From Chromobotia macracanthus (Eukaryota > Chordata > Actinopteri > Cypriniformes > Botiidae), in the NCBI GenBank assembly GCA_036877525.1, contig JAZGTH010000121.1, positions 885,001 to 949,000 of the forward strand: a stretch of DNA of 64,000 bases. The letters are read 5' to 3'. The notes beneath the pieces were generated by a model. It saw nothing but the letters and a program-made list of their open reading frames with translations, did not search any database and was not told the DNA's origin. Numbering within the stretch: position 1 is the first letter of the stretch; each line of letters starts with the position of its first letter. The position numbers and the translations under genes were made by a program. This document shows, piece after piece, positions 48,769-61,331 of this stretch.

Positions 48769-51539
48769 ACAGGTGTCGCTTTAAGGGGTTCTTGAGTGTG
48801 TTGTTTTGGTGCTTATGTGTTCAGGACATTCAAGGTGACAAAATGTAAACAGTCACAGATGTAATGGGTGAGAAAGAGAGAGAGATAGAGAGAAAGATTA
48901 ATTCTGTAGTTCAGTGCACTGTAGCTAATTGTCATCCTGTAGTTACGTCCACAGACAGGAATAAAATTTTTGTGAAGATGCTGATATAAAAGGGTGATTT
49001 TTCAGAATATTAAACATTTATTCTGTATCCCTTCTAACAAGTTTTTATATAGATTTTAGGTAGCAATAAGGGCCAAAAACAAATGAAAAAAGGTGAAAAA
49101 CGTAAAAGTAACTAAAAAGATGACACACACGTGGTATGATGCATACTGTATATTATGAGCAGAGAAAGAGCTCGCATGAAATGAGATATATTATGTATTG
49201 CAACAACCACCCACACTTCTTGCAGCCACATGCATGTACACACGCACACACAGATAGTTTTCTCAGCCCGTCGCCCATTCTTAGCCATTCTCTTTGACAA
49301 GCTTCACTGATTCAGGACAGGTGACTGGACGTTGAAGGGCGTTGACATCAATGTAAGCTAAATTAAATCTCAGGTGGCAGCTGTCCTGTGTCAGAGAAGC
49401 AGGTGAGAGATTTTATATCTCTCCATTCCAGACTGGTTACATCATTATTGAATTTCAGTTTTTCAACACTCCCTCTCAAATATTAGCGTATAATTTATGT
49501 ATTCTAGTTTTCATAAATGCTTAATGTCAACAAGAGCTTCAGTATCAAAACAGCTTGTGATGAGGACAGTTTGCAGTCAGGCAACTGTCATTGCAAAACA
49601 TCCACCTATTGGGTGTATTGTGTGTGTACTGTGCAGTTAACAGCAGCGCATTGTTTGTAGGAAGTGTCTACGGGCTTTGGCGAAATCCCTGAGGTAATAT
49701 ATCGTGACATTTCCCACAGAAAATTAAAGAAAAAGACAGAATGCCCTGTTGAAATGAATGGTTGTGGATTTTCCAGAGCGGTCTTCCACAATGCATGCCA
49801 GCCATCATCTTACTTGAGAACGTGGCTTTTTATTTATTCATATCGTGATGAGTGGATTTTATAGCTTGTGCCACTTTGCATTTCTCACACCATTTCATGT
49901 TGATGTGCCTTTGCAAATACAAGCCCCAAAATGAGGTTTAATGCTCCTTTCTTTCCCTGTCAACCCTCTTAGTACCTTGGCACAACCAGTTCCCACTGTG
50001 TTAAAGCTGCCTCTAAGCTTTTAATATATCTCCTCCTGTTTGCCGCGCTGGCTCTAATGGCTGACCCATGCTGCACTGTAGGGACCAAAGCTCAGAGGAA
50101 ATCTGCTGCTCTGCTTTTAATGAGAGCGGATCAGATCAATCGCCTTGGCTTTTCCCTCTGTCAGCGTGACAGCGCGTCTCAATAGAGATTAGCTTCTCGG
50201 CAGCGTCGCCAGAAATATGTGCGGATGTCTTGTTTTCAGTGGCTGTCTTTATTGTGCCCATAATTTCCTGAGTTTCCCGTTGTTGTGTTCTGTTGAACAG
50301 GCCTCTTCTTTCTGTTCTACTCTCAGCTGAGACTGTCGATCAGTCAAACAGGCTCTTCTTGGGTTTGTTTTGTGGTTGGAGTGAAGAAACGTATGCTTAT
50401 GCCTGAGTGGTTCAGCAATCTGCTTCTGCTGTTCTGAGCCATCTTGAATATTTGTGAAGGCTTATAAATGGCGACACATTATGAGTGATCAGATTTGATC
50501 TGCTGTGATTGATCGTGGAATCTTTCTTTCTGTCTTATTAATCCTTCCCTCCCTCCTTCCTTGTAACTTTCACCCTTGGAAAAAGCAGTGTGAATCAATT
50601 AATCAGTCAGGACAATCAATACCAGTATTTTCTTTCTCATTAAAAAGTTTTAAGAAATGAACAGTAGTTTTGAAAAAGGTGTTTAATTTGTTTACAGCCA
50701 CAAGAATAGCCTAATAAAATTAGTTTTTATTTATTTCTTTATTTTTACATGGAGTTGGGGCACCAAGTTGCGATCACTTGACCAACTAAATACCACTCAC
50801 TTTATCTAGGTAACTTATATAATGTTTTCATTCATGTAATAAATTATTAATGGCTGATTATAAATTTCTTTAGTGGCATCTGTAACTGAAAACACTGCTT
50901 TTGCACGATCCTGTATTCACACTGCTGCGTGTCATTGTAAGCCCAGAGGACGGCATATCGGCTAACGCAAGATTGTTGACAAATTACTGAGTGCACTTAT
51001 ATCCCTTTTTGGGTTACCTGGTGCATTTAAAATTCATTTTCTTGTACAGTATGTGAGTCCTTTAATTGGAACTCTATCTATCTCGGCGGCTTCAGAATGT
51101 TAACTTTAGGCATGCAAGATCCATTCTCCAACCTGCAAACGAGCAATTTGGCTCATTAGAGAGTGTATTTTAGACTCATTAGATTTTTGACTGTGTGTGT
51201 GTTTGTGAAATATCATGTAATAGGCAGAGGTGGCAGAACCATAGCACACTCTCCTTCAGTCCCTTTGGAAATATACATAACACACAAATGCAGGATGATT
51301 TCATTAAACTCTGAATTTGCGAACTGCAAACATCCGAATGAACGATCTGTGCCTTATCTGGTTAAATTTAATTAAGTTTTATTAAATTCATTATTTTGTG
51401 TATGTTCTCTGTCTTCAGGGAATAGAATTTAAGTAGACTGAATTAATTAGCAATTACAGAGATGCATGCATATTTCGGGGCTAAATTGTTTTTTTTAACC
51501 TTCAAAGACATGACATAACTCAGCTTTTGAGTAGAGTTA

Positions 51540-51790
51540 GAGGCTGTTTACACAGAACACGTTTTTCATTCCGCTATGCTACTTTACCATTGTTTTATGT
51601 AAACACGTTAGACTGACGTGTTTTACCGTTGTGCTTGCGTCTCGCATCTTTTGCAGCATCTTGCACCTTTTGCAGCATCTCTATGCACTGCGTTTTTAAG
51701 GTGCCATGTGAAGTTAAGATAATTTCTGCTTCTACATGCAGTGCCGCTTTTTAAATGCAAAGTCGCGTTCTATATGAACAGCCCCTTGTG
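51540..51790. mobile_element. short inverted-end repeat 'GGCTGTTTACA...TGAACAGCCCC'
   Basis: Left AGGCTGTTTACACAGAACAC G, right GCGTTCTATATGAACAGCCCC, inverted and imperfect. The interior has tandem TCTTTTGCAGCATC units. About 250 bp. Confidence 0.6.
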
Positions 51791-52866
51791 GTGTTGCCTC
51801 GTTAGACTTATGATGATTCTTTTCAAAGATAAATGTATGGATGTTTTCCTTTATCTAGCATGTCACATTGTTACTGTACAACACTCAAGATAGAAAGATG
51901 TTCTGTTCTACCTCTCTTTACACACAACTGCTGTATTGTTTCTTGTTTAGCACAGGGTTTCTTTCAGGTAAAAGTAAAACAAAAACCTTCATGCACACAC
52001 TATGTCAGTCATAAGTAATTACTTTAAGTAATTAGATTACATTTAGTATCATTCTGTCTACAACAGCCATTACCATTCATTGTGATTGACACCTGATGAT
52101 GGTAAATAGACTCACTCTTGTGTTAATTATTCATCAATAGTATCAATTAGAAAACACTGCTTGATAACAAATGAAAGAAAGAATGTTAAGTGCTAATAGC
52201 TAATAGGAATGCATGATTTTGGCCTTGTGTATCCTAGATTATGACGAGTCAGAAACGACAGTTTTATCAAAAATACTGGACTAAATCAGATGTCAAAATA
52301 CTAATCTTAATCTAAAGCCACATAGCATAGAATTTAGTTTTGTCCTTATTTACTACTACTGTCCAGCATTTTATCCGTCTCTTAGGGTGAAAAAACAGAG
52401 TGATAAACTGAAAAATTATACAGTTTTTAATACTTGGGCAAAAAAAATTAAACCACCATTTTGGAGGGACTAGCATTTGGTGGGCTTTTTTTTGCATTTC
52501 TGATGATCAAAGTCTGTTTGATAGAGGGCTGGGCTGAAGAGAAGATTACAGGACGAAGCAGGCCATGTAGAAAGTGTTTCAAACCGAGAGGCATGTTGTG
52601 AAATCTCTTTGAGACACATCAGGCTGTGATTCAGCGGGTGCTGATCTCATTTAATGCTTTCTCCTCTGATCTCATGCATGGCTTTAAATATCACATTAAG
52701 AAAAAGTGAGCCTTGAGTTTACAGTGCTGTATATGCACAAATACTTATACAGTTTGTGCCCAATGGACTGTAAAACGGAATCTAAAGGTTCTGTGTGTCA
52801 CTGATAATATAGTGACTGGTTAGATAAGGGCAAAATTGTCCATATCCAGGCAGCTTTGCACAGATA

Positions 52867-52892
52867 GTGTGTGTGTGTGTGTGTGTGTGTGT
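52867..52892. repeat. (GT)n microsatellite
   Basis: Thirteen GT units. Confidence 0.95.
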
Positions 52893-53502
52893 CTGATTGC
52901 GGTGACTCTCGTAGTGTCATTGCTGTAGTCTGTGAGTCTACTTTATTTACCGGTACTGACCCACCCTTCCTCCAGGACACAGTTCTTTAATTACCCTGCC
53001 CCATCGATTCCCACTATCTTCCCTGCCCTCCTCCCTGTGTCATGTCGTCTGCCCTAATGAACATTCTTGCTCTTCCTTCCTCCTGGGGGGTGAGAACACC
53101 ACCAGACAGATGTTAGACTATACCGTCCCCAGTTCAACATTCAACTGTCTGCCGATGGACTGGTTTTCTGTGATTTGATTGGCTGCCCCAGTGTAACACG
53201 GCACTTAGCACAATACTGTATTAGAGATGGATGTTGGATTTTAGAAGCCTGTTTCTCCTTGGGTGTAAAGAGAACAATTATAAGTTTGTCACACAAACTT
53301 ATTTGAAAAGTCAGAAAAACAGATGGAACTGCATACGGTATCTACATGTTTGTGAATCAGCACGGATAAGTAATCATGGATTGTATTGTTTATGATGCAT
53401 GACTACAGCCCTGTTTTCTGTTTGCCAAAACGGATATTTCCTGTAGTTAAGGAGAAGTCAAGGTGTATGGGAGAGAGGATGTGAAGGTAGCCTTGAACAG
53501 TT

Positions 53503-53735
53503 GTCAGTTATTCTCAGAATGTTGGCTAATGTTCTCTAAAGGTTCTCTCAAAATTGTTTAAGTTATCAAAAACGTTAAAAGTAATTTTAGTAGAATGTTT
53601 TATTTAATGTTAAATACCATATCTCAAAAATGTTGTTCTTAGGTAGTTAGTGGAAAAAAAACGTTACAGAATTAAAAAAAATGTTTGAATAAACTTGTTA
53701 CAGAAATGTTCTTACAACATAAATTGTTAGCTGGG
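53503..53735 (+). mobile_element. AGCTAACA-ended element, copy 5
   Basis: GTCAGTTATTCTCAGAATGT TGGCTAATGTTCTCTAAAGG at the left, CATAAATTGTTAGCTGGG at the right. Confidence 0.75.
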
Positions 53736-54621
53736 TTTCTTCATTGGCACTAAGCAGCCTTTTGGTGAAGCCACTCTCCTTTGCTCTTTGCCTCTTTTTC
53801 AACATTAATGTGACACATCTGAGCACTTTTTAACGAGACCCTTAGCCCACCCCAACCTCCTGTGATTGAACTCATAAATTCATCATGTCACATCACAGAG
53901 TAAAATGTGAACTAGTGAATGAAAGACGATAGTTTGAATAAAAGCAGAAGAGAAGCTGTCTTGGTTTTAATGAGTCGATTTGATGAAGGTTCCCAGCTGC
54001 TTTGAAGCAGTGTGGGGCTGAGGATGAGTACAGACAATCTTCAGGTGCATCTGTGTGTGACTGGCACAGACAGGGTTAACATCCCTTTCCAGTTCTTTCT
54101 TTGTCACTGTCTTACCATCTGTCCCTCCTTACCTTCATCTCTACATGTTCTCTGTCCACTGCCTGCTGACTGTCTCAGAATCTCTCTCTCTCTTCTTGGA
54201 CACAGAGGGAGAAATAAGGAAGCATTTATGTGGAGTGATCTTTATCCATCTTTCCTGAGGGGCCAGTGCAGAGATGAAGACATGAATAATGAATATATCA
54301 GATGAGAAGAAAGATGAGGGTGAGAGGAAAAATGATAAAGGGATTTCCCAAACTGAATAATTACATCTGTATGCTCCCATTTAGACAAGTCTAGCAGTCA
54401 GATTCAGCCAAATATCACTTTTTTTATTAATATGAGTCTCTCTTGTTTAAGAACATGCTGGACATTTACTGTTGTTGTTGTATAGCCAACATAAGCTTGT
54501 CTAACATCTGTTTGTTTTTAAGGATGCTTCAAAAACTCCTGTAATGTCAGGATGTTAGCTCAGAGCTTTACTTAACAAGCCGTTTCAGATCAAATAGTGA
54601 GCCATAAAAACATTTCAGCTC

Positions 54622-54760
54622 CGTTCCAAAATCAATGAGCTCCCTTGCTGTCTATTGCCTACATAGACTGCTGTCTTCTAAGGTACTGTAGCATCCTAAT
54701 TGGAAATGGAACACTCTAAATACACGGCAACTTTGTCCAGTGCACAAACCACACTAACAG
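54622..54760. repeat. second copy of the 'TGTTCCAAAACCTAGTGAGCT' repeat
   Basis: CCGTTCCAAAATCAATGAGC TCCCTTGCTGTCTATTGCCT, aligned with 12,359-12,490. Confidence 0.6.
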
Positions 54761-56530
54761 TACACTTCATGTGAAGTGTATGAAAGATTAAACTAAATCT
54801 TGACTTCAGTTAGCTGTAATTTAACTTCAAATAGACTTAAGTACTTTAAAGTATTGAATGTATTTATACACCACCATGACTGAACATTTACAAAGTGTTT
54901 GCCACAATGCATTCTGGGATTGCCTTCCCTGCAAAGCATGCATCTGATGCTGTCTTGGGATTTAGCAATAAGGTATCTTATTGATAAATAAGATATAATT
55001 ATATAATTATATTTATAATTATAAATAGCATAACTTCTTCTTAGACCAGTCCTATGGTGAAACTACAATGACTTCAGAGGCTCTGTAGGTAGGAGGATCC
55101 CTGGATTTTGGAATGTTATTTCTTCTCTAAATCTGACAGCTTCTATGCACAAAAGCTCTCTCACTCACAGAGTGACCTTACATTATCTAAAATTATTGTG
55201 TTAGTAACAAGTGCTTTTACTGGCCTCTCTCTCCATGTCCTTTGTGTTGTTTTGATGGATATTGCTGTACTATTTCTTTGTTCATTTCTGGCACATTCAC
55301 AGCAACCACTCCTCAAAAAGCAGTGCTTTTAGCCAACACATGCATATAATTAATGCGCCTACAGATGCAATCCATCCCTGCCACCATCTCTTTTATGCTG
55401 CATTACCAGGAATCTTGACAAGGCCGTGTGCTAAGATGAATCTGTGCCATACTTTCCTTTGGAAACGAAACTAATAGTTCAAACCAGTCATACATGAGCT
55501 ATAATGAAATCTAACAATCTGGAATATATTAATCACTTTTTCACTCAAATCATGGACATTTTTGCCATTACATACAGTTACATCAGCACTGATGCGCCTT
55601 CTGGCGTATTATGGCTGGATTTCCGAATTTATATTTCCTGTGCTCGTTCACAGTCGATCTTTGTTTTCTTCATTTTCTTTCTCTACCTCCTGTTCTCAGT
55701 CTATGCGGATAGAGATCTTGTACTCAGGGGAGAGGTGTATGTCCAAGGTCCAGTCACACTGATGGCATTTTAATTATGCTCTTCAGTACATTAACTAGGA
55801 AACGATTGGCTACCACCATCCATTGCACTGAGACAAATGGACATAACCACAGGTGAAAGAAATAAAGTAATTAAAACCTGTTCTAATCAAAAAACAAAGG
55901 CGAGAACACACACTAATTGAAATTATTGAGCTGCCAGGGGGCAACTGTAGTTCGATTAGCAGAACATTTCTGTCCTTACTCTTCAGAGGGATCTTAGTTT
56001 AAACTTGCATGTTAGTCAAACGATCTATCAGTCACATGAGACCTTCACTGTGAAGTTAATGCTAATGTCTATAGATTAGAGAGGGTCGGTTTCTAATGAC
56101 GCTCGGCCCGATGTTCAGTAAAGACCTGCCAAGGTCCTTTGCTGTTGCCGGCAGTTAAAGTTAATGGATTTGTGATGTACATAAAGTGTAAAAACTTTTT
56201 GGGATGCTCCGTAGCTTGAACTGGCATGCGGTTTAGTACAAGAAGCATTCAAAACGCAAGTGTCTTGTTTTTCTGAAAATAACCATGTTAAACAGGTTCC
56301 TGTCTGCGTGTTTGGTTGTGCGCTGTGAGTTTTTTCCAAAATAAACTTTGTCGCAGTAAATGTGCAAATGAACTTTGCCTGATTTCTCAAGCTGCAAATG
56401 ATTTACTGTCACCCTGACAGGCAGAATGGAGCTGATAATTGCAACATACACTCACTTGTTGTTTATATTTTTCAGAGCACATTTAAAGCATGCTCTTTTT
56501 TATGTGAATGTATTAATTTACTTATTTATA

Positions 56531-56986
56531 TACAATGGAGCCAAAAGTCTGACACCTCTTGGGAAATGCTTTATTTTCATTTAAATATGTAAATAAACAA
56601 AGTTTTTGCATTTTGTAAAATGTCAAACCAAGAAAATGTATGACGCAAGAATACTTTAAATCCTGTACTATTTCTTTGTCAGTAATTAAACAAAGAAATT
56701 TGTGACATTGGCTACGTTGGCTTTCTTTTTCAGAAAGGTCAGACTTCTTTGCTTGCAGTGAAGCACACAATGTGCGCTTTGGAACGCTCTCAAATCATGA
56801 TGGGATAACATGGATCATCAGGTTCTGTTGGACTTCATGCCAGCTCATTTGCATTCTGTCATTATCTCAAAATACGAAATTATGAAATCGCAAAATATTG
56901 CGGCATACCAGATACTGAGAAATTCTTAAATATATGCATAGTTTTAACATTTTATTAATAATCTTAGCCTTTTGGACCCCACTGTA
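56531..56986. mobile_element. non-autonomous TIR transposon, Tc1/mariner-like ends
   Basis: Left TACAATGGAGCCAAAAGTCT GA; right CTTTTGGACCCCACTGTA, inverted. The TACAGTGGG(G)-type termini beginning and ending in TA suggest TA-target insertion. About 455 bp without transposase. Confidence 0.7.
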
Positions 56987-56993
56987 CATTATT

Positions 56994-57269
56994 TTAAAGC
57001 TGCAATTCGTAACTTGTTCCTCTCTATCGCCATCTCTGTTTGAAACATGACATTGCAGATTCCTTTACGTACTTGTCTTTACAAATGCCGAAATCAAATG
57101 TCAAAAAAAAGTCAAAATGACGTTTCCTGGGAAATCTGACCTGACTACCCAAATTACAAATGATTATTATAAATTTATGGTTGCCTGTCTAAACACTGAC
57201 GTTATGTATGTGGTCAGTAACTGGTTTTTGATCATTTTTAACGTAGAAAGTTATGGATTGCAGCTTTAA
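56994..57269. mobile_element. short inverted-repeat transposon, 'TTAAAGCTGCAATCCGTA' family, both ends
   Basis: Left TTAAAGCTGCAATTCGTAAC T; right AAAGTTATGGATTGCAGCTT TAA. About 20-bp inverted ends, 276 bp total, lying 7 bp after the preceding TIR element. Confidence 0.85.
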
Positions 57270-57369
57270 TCATCAAAACATTACAGTCATTCAGATATCA
57301 CTGTTTTATGCACGTCCCATTCTTCTGTATTAAGACTATAACAGTTTAAAGGCCTTGTTCCTGAGATCA

Positions 57370-57540
57370 AGCAAAAAGGCTGGCAGAGGATGTGATATCT
57401 GATGTCTGAAGCCTCAGTGGGTTGCTGGTTCCATAGCCAGTAACTTTAACCCAACGCGTGCCTGACAGGCAGTTTAGCATCTTGTACTGGGCTTTGCTGT
57501 TCCCTTGCTGAAACCCTAGGAAGTCCACCACACAGCACTC
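57370..57540 (-). CDS. possible minus-strand 3' coding exon, unidentified
   Basis: The open frame ends with TGA near 57,367. Its last 45 codons (QYKMLNCLSGTRWVKVTGYG, then TSNPLRLQTSDITSSASLFA) have a balanced, protein-like composition. CTTCCTAG or GGTTTCAG just upstream could serve as acceptor, though neither has a good pyrimidine tract. Not recognised. Confidence 0.25.
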
Positions 57541-57643
57541 GTACAACACACAAACAGACAAGGCAAAACCCTGTAATACAGGAGATTTCCTTAGTGTGTC
57601 TGCATGATTTGTGCTCAGGAAGGGTTGCATGCATGTGTGTGTT

Positions 57644-57932
57644 CCCAGCTAACAGAGAACATTCTCAGAATGTTGGCTAATGTTCTCTAAATGCTCTGTC
57701 AAATGTTCTTCTAATAACTATAGTAGAAAATATATATATCATATACATCAAAAACAAATTTCTTAAGTAGTTAGTGGAATGTTTTAAGTTACAAAATTAA
57801 AAAAATGTTTGAATATAACCAAGACATTTTGAATGTTCATAGAATTTTTCGTAAAATAATGTAATATTTATAATTTTTTTGTTACTTGGAAAAGTTAGGT
57901 AAACATTCTTACAACCTAAAATTGTTAGCTTT
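57644..57932 (+). mobile_element. AGCTAACA-ended element, copy 6
   Basis: CCCAGCTAACAGAGAACATT CTCAGAATGTTGGCTAATG at the left; CTAAAATTGTTAGCTTTG at the right. Confidence 0.8.
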
Positions 57933-59830
57933 GTTGTCACTCGTAAATGTGCTTTTTATGTGCATACGTGAGCTTGTGTGTTAAAAAATGTATGGCAATT
58001 TTGTCAGGGGCTTGTTTAATTGGAGAGAGAGCTAAAGCAGTAATTCTGGACCTGTCTAAGAGGGCGTGTGGGGTTATGTTTTAATTGAGATATAAAAGTT
58101 TGGTTTCCAAGGACACTCGCAGGCACAGAACAGACTCACAGTTTCTGCTGTCTAAACAGGGCTGACATATTCAACAGCTTCACCACTGTGACAACTACTG
58201 ATTTGACCTCTAACTATGTTGTTTTCAAAAGTGATCGAGGGAGAGAATGAAGGAATATTATAATGGATGTGAAATTTAGCAAGACTAAATTCCCATTGCG
58301 ATGATTTATATAAACAAAAGGCCAAGTGGTTAGATGTGACCACATACTGTACTACAACCAAACGGAGAGATATGACAAATCTTTTTTCCTAGAATGAATT
58401 TGTTTCTTATGAAGTCACCTGTATGTCACACAGAACACTGAATATTTGCATGCGCAACATGAGCTTAATAGAGCTTAATAGTTTCTCATGTTTTGGGTTC
58501 TTAATCAAAGCAGAAGGTGCTGGCCAGAATTCATAAAGCTCATGGCTCTTTTGTAACCTGTCCAGGTTTTTGACCTGTCTCAAGTAAGAGCCCATGAGAC
58601 AATGGAGATCATGTTCCAACCGATCATAGATTTGCTGCTTCCATGCAAATGGCCTGAGCAATTCAAATAATCTCTTAAATCCATTACGCTTGAAGTGGTG
58701 GTTTCCAGTTTCATGGTGCTTAGTACATGGTACCATTATACAAACTGATCTCTGTTATCTGTTACTTATAAACAGAACTTATAAATATACATAAAATATA
58801 CATACCAATTCACAGCTGTTAGAATGTTCAATATTCACACTAGAGTATCTACATTATCTATAATGCATAGCATGTTTTTCACTAATTTGCATATCTGTGC
58901 AAATCCAAACATAGAAACTGAACTACACTATATTGTATGTTTGTTCAGGGAAACACAAATACACAAGCACAATCTAAAAGGAATTAATTTCACAGTCCAG
59001 CAGCTGCAGTGCATGCTGGGAAATTATGCACACCACCCTGGTCATCACTTTCAAACATCATTTATTCCAGCCCTGAGGTTGTTATTGTGTTTTGGAAGAT
59101 ATTAGTGTAATTACCTCACAGGTAAATGTCCTCAGCAACTCTGCATCATGCGTCAACTGTGTCATGAAGGTTTTAAATTATCATGTTTTGTGTTGCAGCG
59201 TCCAGATGTTTGTAACCATCTTACCATCTTGTGCCATATTAGTATGAAGCTCAGATAAGGTTGTTATCTTAACAAATGCCATCTGGAATCATTTGGCAGC
59301 TTGTGTGAAGTATCATAGCGTTAGCAGCTGTATAGATAAGCATTGAGAGGCAGTTGTGATCTGATGTGAGTGAGCAATGGAAAATTGCTGCCTTCAGTCA
59401 CAGTAATCAGAGGTAGAACTGCATCACAGAACATCAGAATCAGTTGTTTGTGAAACTTCCTGTCTACCAAGATGTCTTTGTCTGGTTGGCTTTCAAAGGC
59501 AGAACATATAGTATTTGGTCTTGATATCCCACAGTTCTGTGCATGTGGTTTGGCGGATGGTGAAAAGAGCAAAAATGGCATCTTATGAAGTGGTTAAAGT
59601 AAATTCATGGCCATATTTTTCAACGTATGATTAAATTTTTACAGAAGAAAAAATGTAGTCAACGATTGTTCAGATTGGGCAGCGAGACAGCTGTCTTCAG
59701 TTTCAGATATAGCCAACATATTCACACTTGCTTTTTGCCAAAAGAAATCGGCACTCAGAATTGGTTTGGGTTGAAATCCTGTCAGGCATGTTCTCTGTGC
59801 CAGAAATTTGGACATGGTGTGAATAGGCCC
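57933..59830. other. non-coding stretch, nothing recognised
   Basis: 1.9 kb of AT-rich unique sequence. A 109-codon minus frame (58,407-58,736) and a 93-codon plus frame (58,824-59,105) lack motifs and splice support. Confidence 0.5.
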
Positions 59831-60219
59831 TTAACTTAAACGTTAAACATGTCTACACTGTGCACACATACAGACACACGTAGATAAACACACACCCAGT
59901 CAACCCTCTCCTGCCTTTCCCCTAGACCCTCTAATTCAGCACTTTGTAGCTTCATTGATTGAACAGCAGCTTTAATAGCTTTCAAATACCGCAACCTATC
60001 TGAAGAGGAGCTTTGAAGCATGAAGAGAGATGAACCTCTAAAGATTAACTCTCAACACTGCTCACCTCCAACAGACCAGCTTTAGTGACGCTACTCTGCT
60101 TTTGTCGATCGTCTTCACATCGGCGGTGACTATAGACCAGTGATGCACTCCACACGCTCACACACATTTTAATGAACAGATGTCCATTGTTAGCCATTTT
60201 CTTGTGTGTCCTTCACAGC

Positions 60220-60645
60220 CTGCTGTGGGCTTTGACCTGCCTTTGGTCTTTAGACCCCTACCGTCACTGGCCCTGATGTCCCTCTGCGTCGATTTCACAC
60301 CTCAGTGTTCCACTTCCATATTCCTGGGAAGGTGTTGACGGTCTGAAAATTGTGTTGTGGCCAGTTACCTGTGTTGACCTACACGTACTTCTGTCCCCCA
60401 TGCCGGTTCACCAAACCCTGGTGGACCACAATAACAGACCTCAAGGTTCAGCTAAGACCTCAGGCGCTGAGCTTGTGGGCTTTGCTTGCATTTGTATGCC
60501 ATTTTGTCTTCAGGGTTTTGTGGGACATGCCAGAGGTCTGTCAGCATCGTTTCTACAGCCAATGCCGCTACGGGACACTGGAGCACGGGGACAGTACACT
60601 TCCCAGGGTCACTTTGGCTCGCTTTTTCAAAGACTCACAATGACA
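60220..60645 (+). other. GC-rich coding-like block, unidentified
   Basis: Two or three plus-strand frames are open for 30-100 codons. After TTTGGTCTTTAG (about 60,252) one frame reads TPTVTGPDVPLRRFHTSVFH to a TGA near 60,345. Further on, frames from 60,350/60,352 run through a possible acceptor TTTTGTCTTCAG at 60,519. No family recognised; it may be exonic, an old pseudogene or chance. Confidence 0.25.
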
Positions 60646-60971
60646 CACACATTTAAAAAATCCTGCAAGAGGAGCAAAATAAAAGGCAACCTTGAGAGCA
60701 GGAGATACAGAGAGCAGCATATGGTGCTTGAGTGCTCTCATTACACTCTTTCCTCTTACTTTCTCTGGCACTTACAAGGGTCCTTCAATTTACCACTGGT
60801 GCAATCCGCAACAAAGGGCCCTTCTTTTGTGAGGTTACCTAAAAGCCGTCTCTTACCCTCCAAATCCCATTTTTATGTTGTTTGCCATTGAAACAAAAGT
60901 AATGACCAGTCCACACACTTAAGCACAAAACATTAGAACAATGAAGCATTCAAGAGGTGGACTTCACTCAG

Positions 60972-61306
60972 CTAAATTGCAAGATTAGATTTTGTGTGAT
61001 TCACACAGTTTCCAGGCTTGAAGTATTTATCTTTGTGTTGCAGGCTGTCGGACATGAGATGGACATAAGAAACAGTGGGGTTGACTTCATATGAGGTTCT
61101 CCGCCCCATCCTCACTCTGGTCTCGTTCCAGATCCCGTGAGACGGAAGCTGATAATTGCTTGAAATCCCAGCAGGCGGAGGCACTGGTTTAATCTTGTGT
61201 GTGTGTAATCCCAATGCCTTGTCTGGCACTGATAGGTCCATACTGAACCTGAAGCGCCCCTGAGCTCCTGAGACAGCCAGCTTCAAAGAAAGCGGGGGTG
61301 CAAATC
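60972..61306 (-). CDS. probable 3'-terminal coding exon of an unidentified minus-strand gene
   Basis: Seen: on the minus strand a strong acceptor (CTCTTCTCTCTCACACGCACAG) opens a frame of 111 codons: FAPPLSLKLAVSGAQGRFRF, then SMDLSVPDKALGLHTHKIKP, and so on to TAG at 60,972-60,974. Composition is protein-like (few rare residues, mixed charge; motifs NETRVRMGRRTSYEV and KDKYFKPG). The exon begins with the last two bases of a split codon, so earlier exons should lie to the right, perhaps beyond the window. I do not recognise the family. In mammals BTBD16 follows TACC2, which makes it a positional candidate only, and mammalian BTBD16 runs the same way as TACC2, unlike here. Confidence 0.55.
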
Positions 61307-61331
61307 CTGTGCGTGTGAGAGAGAAGAGCAT

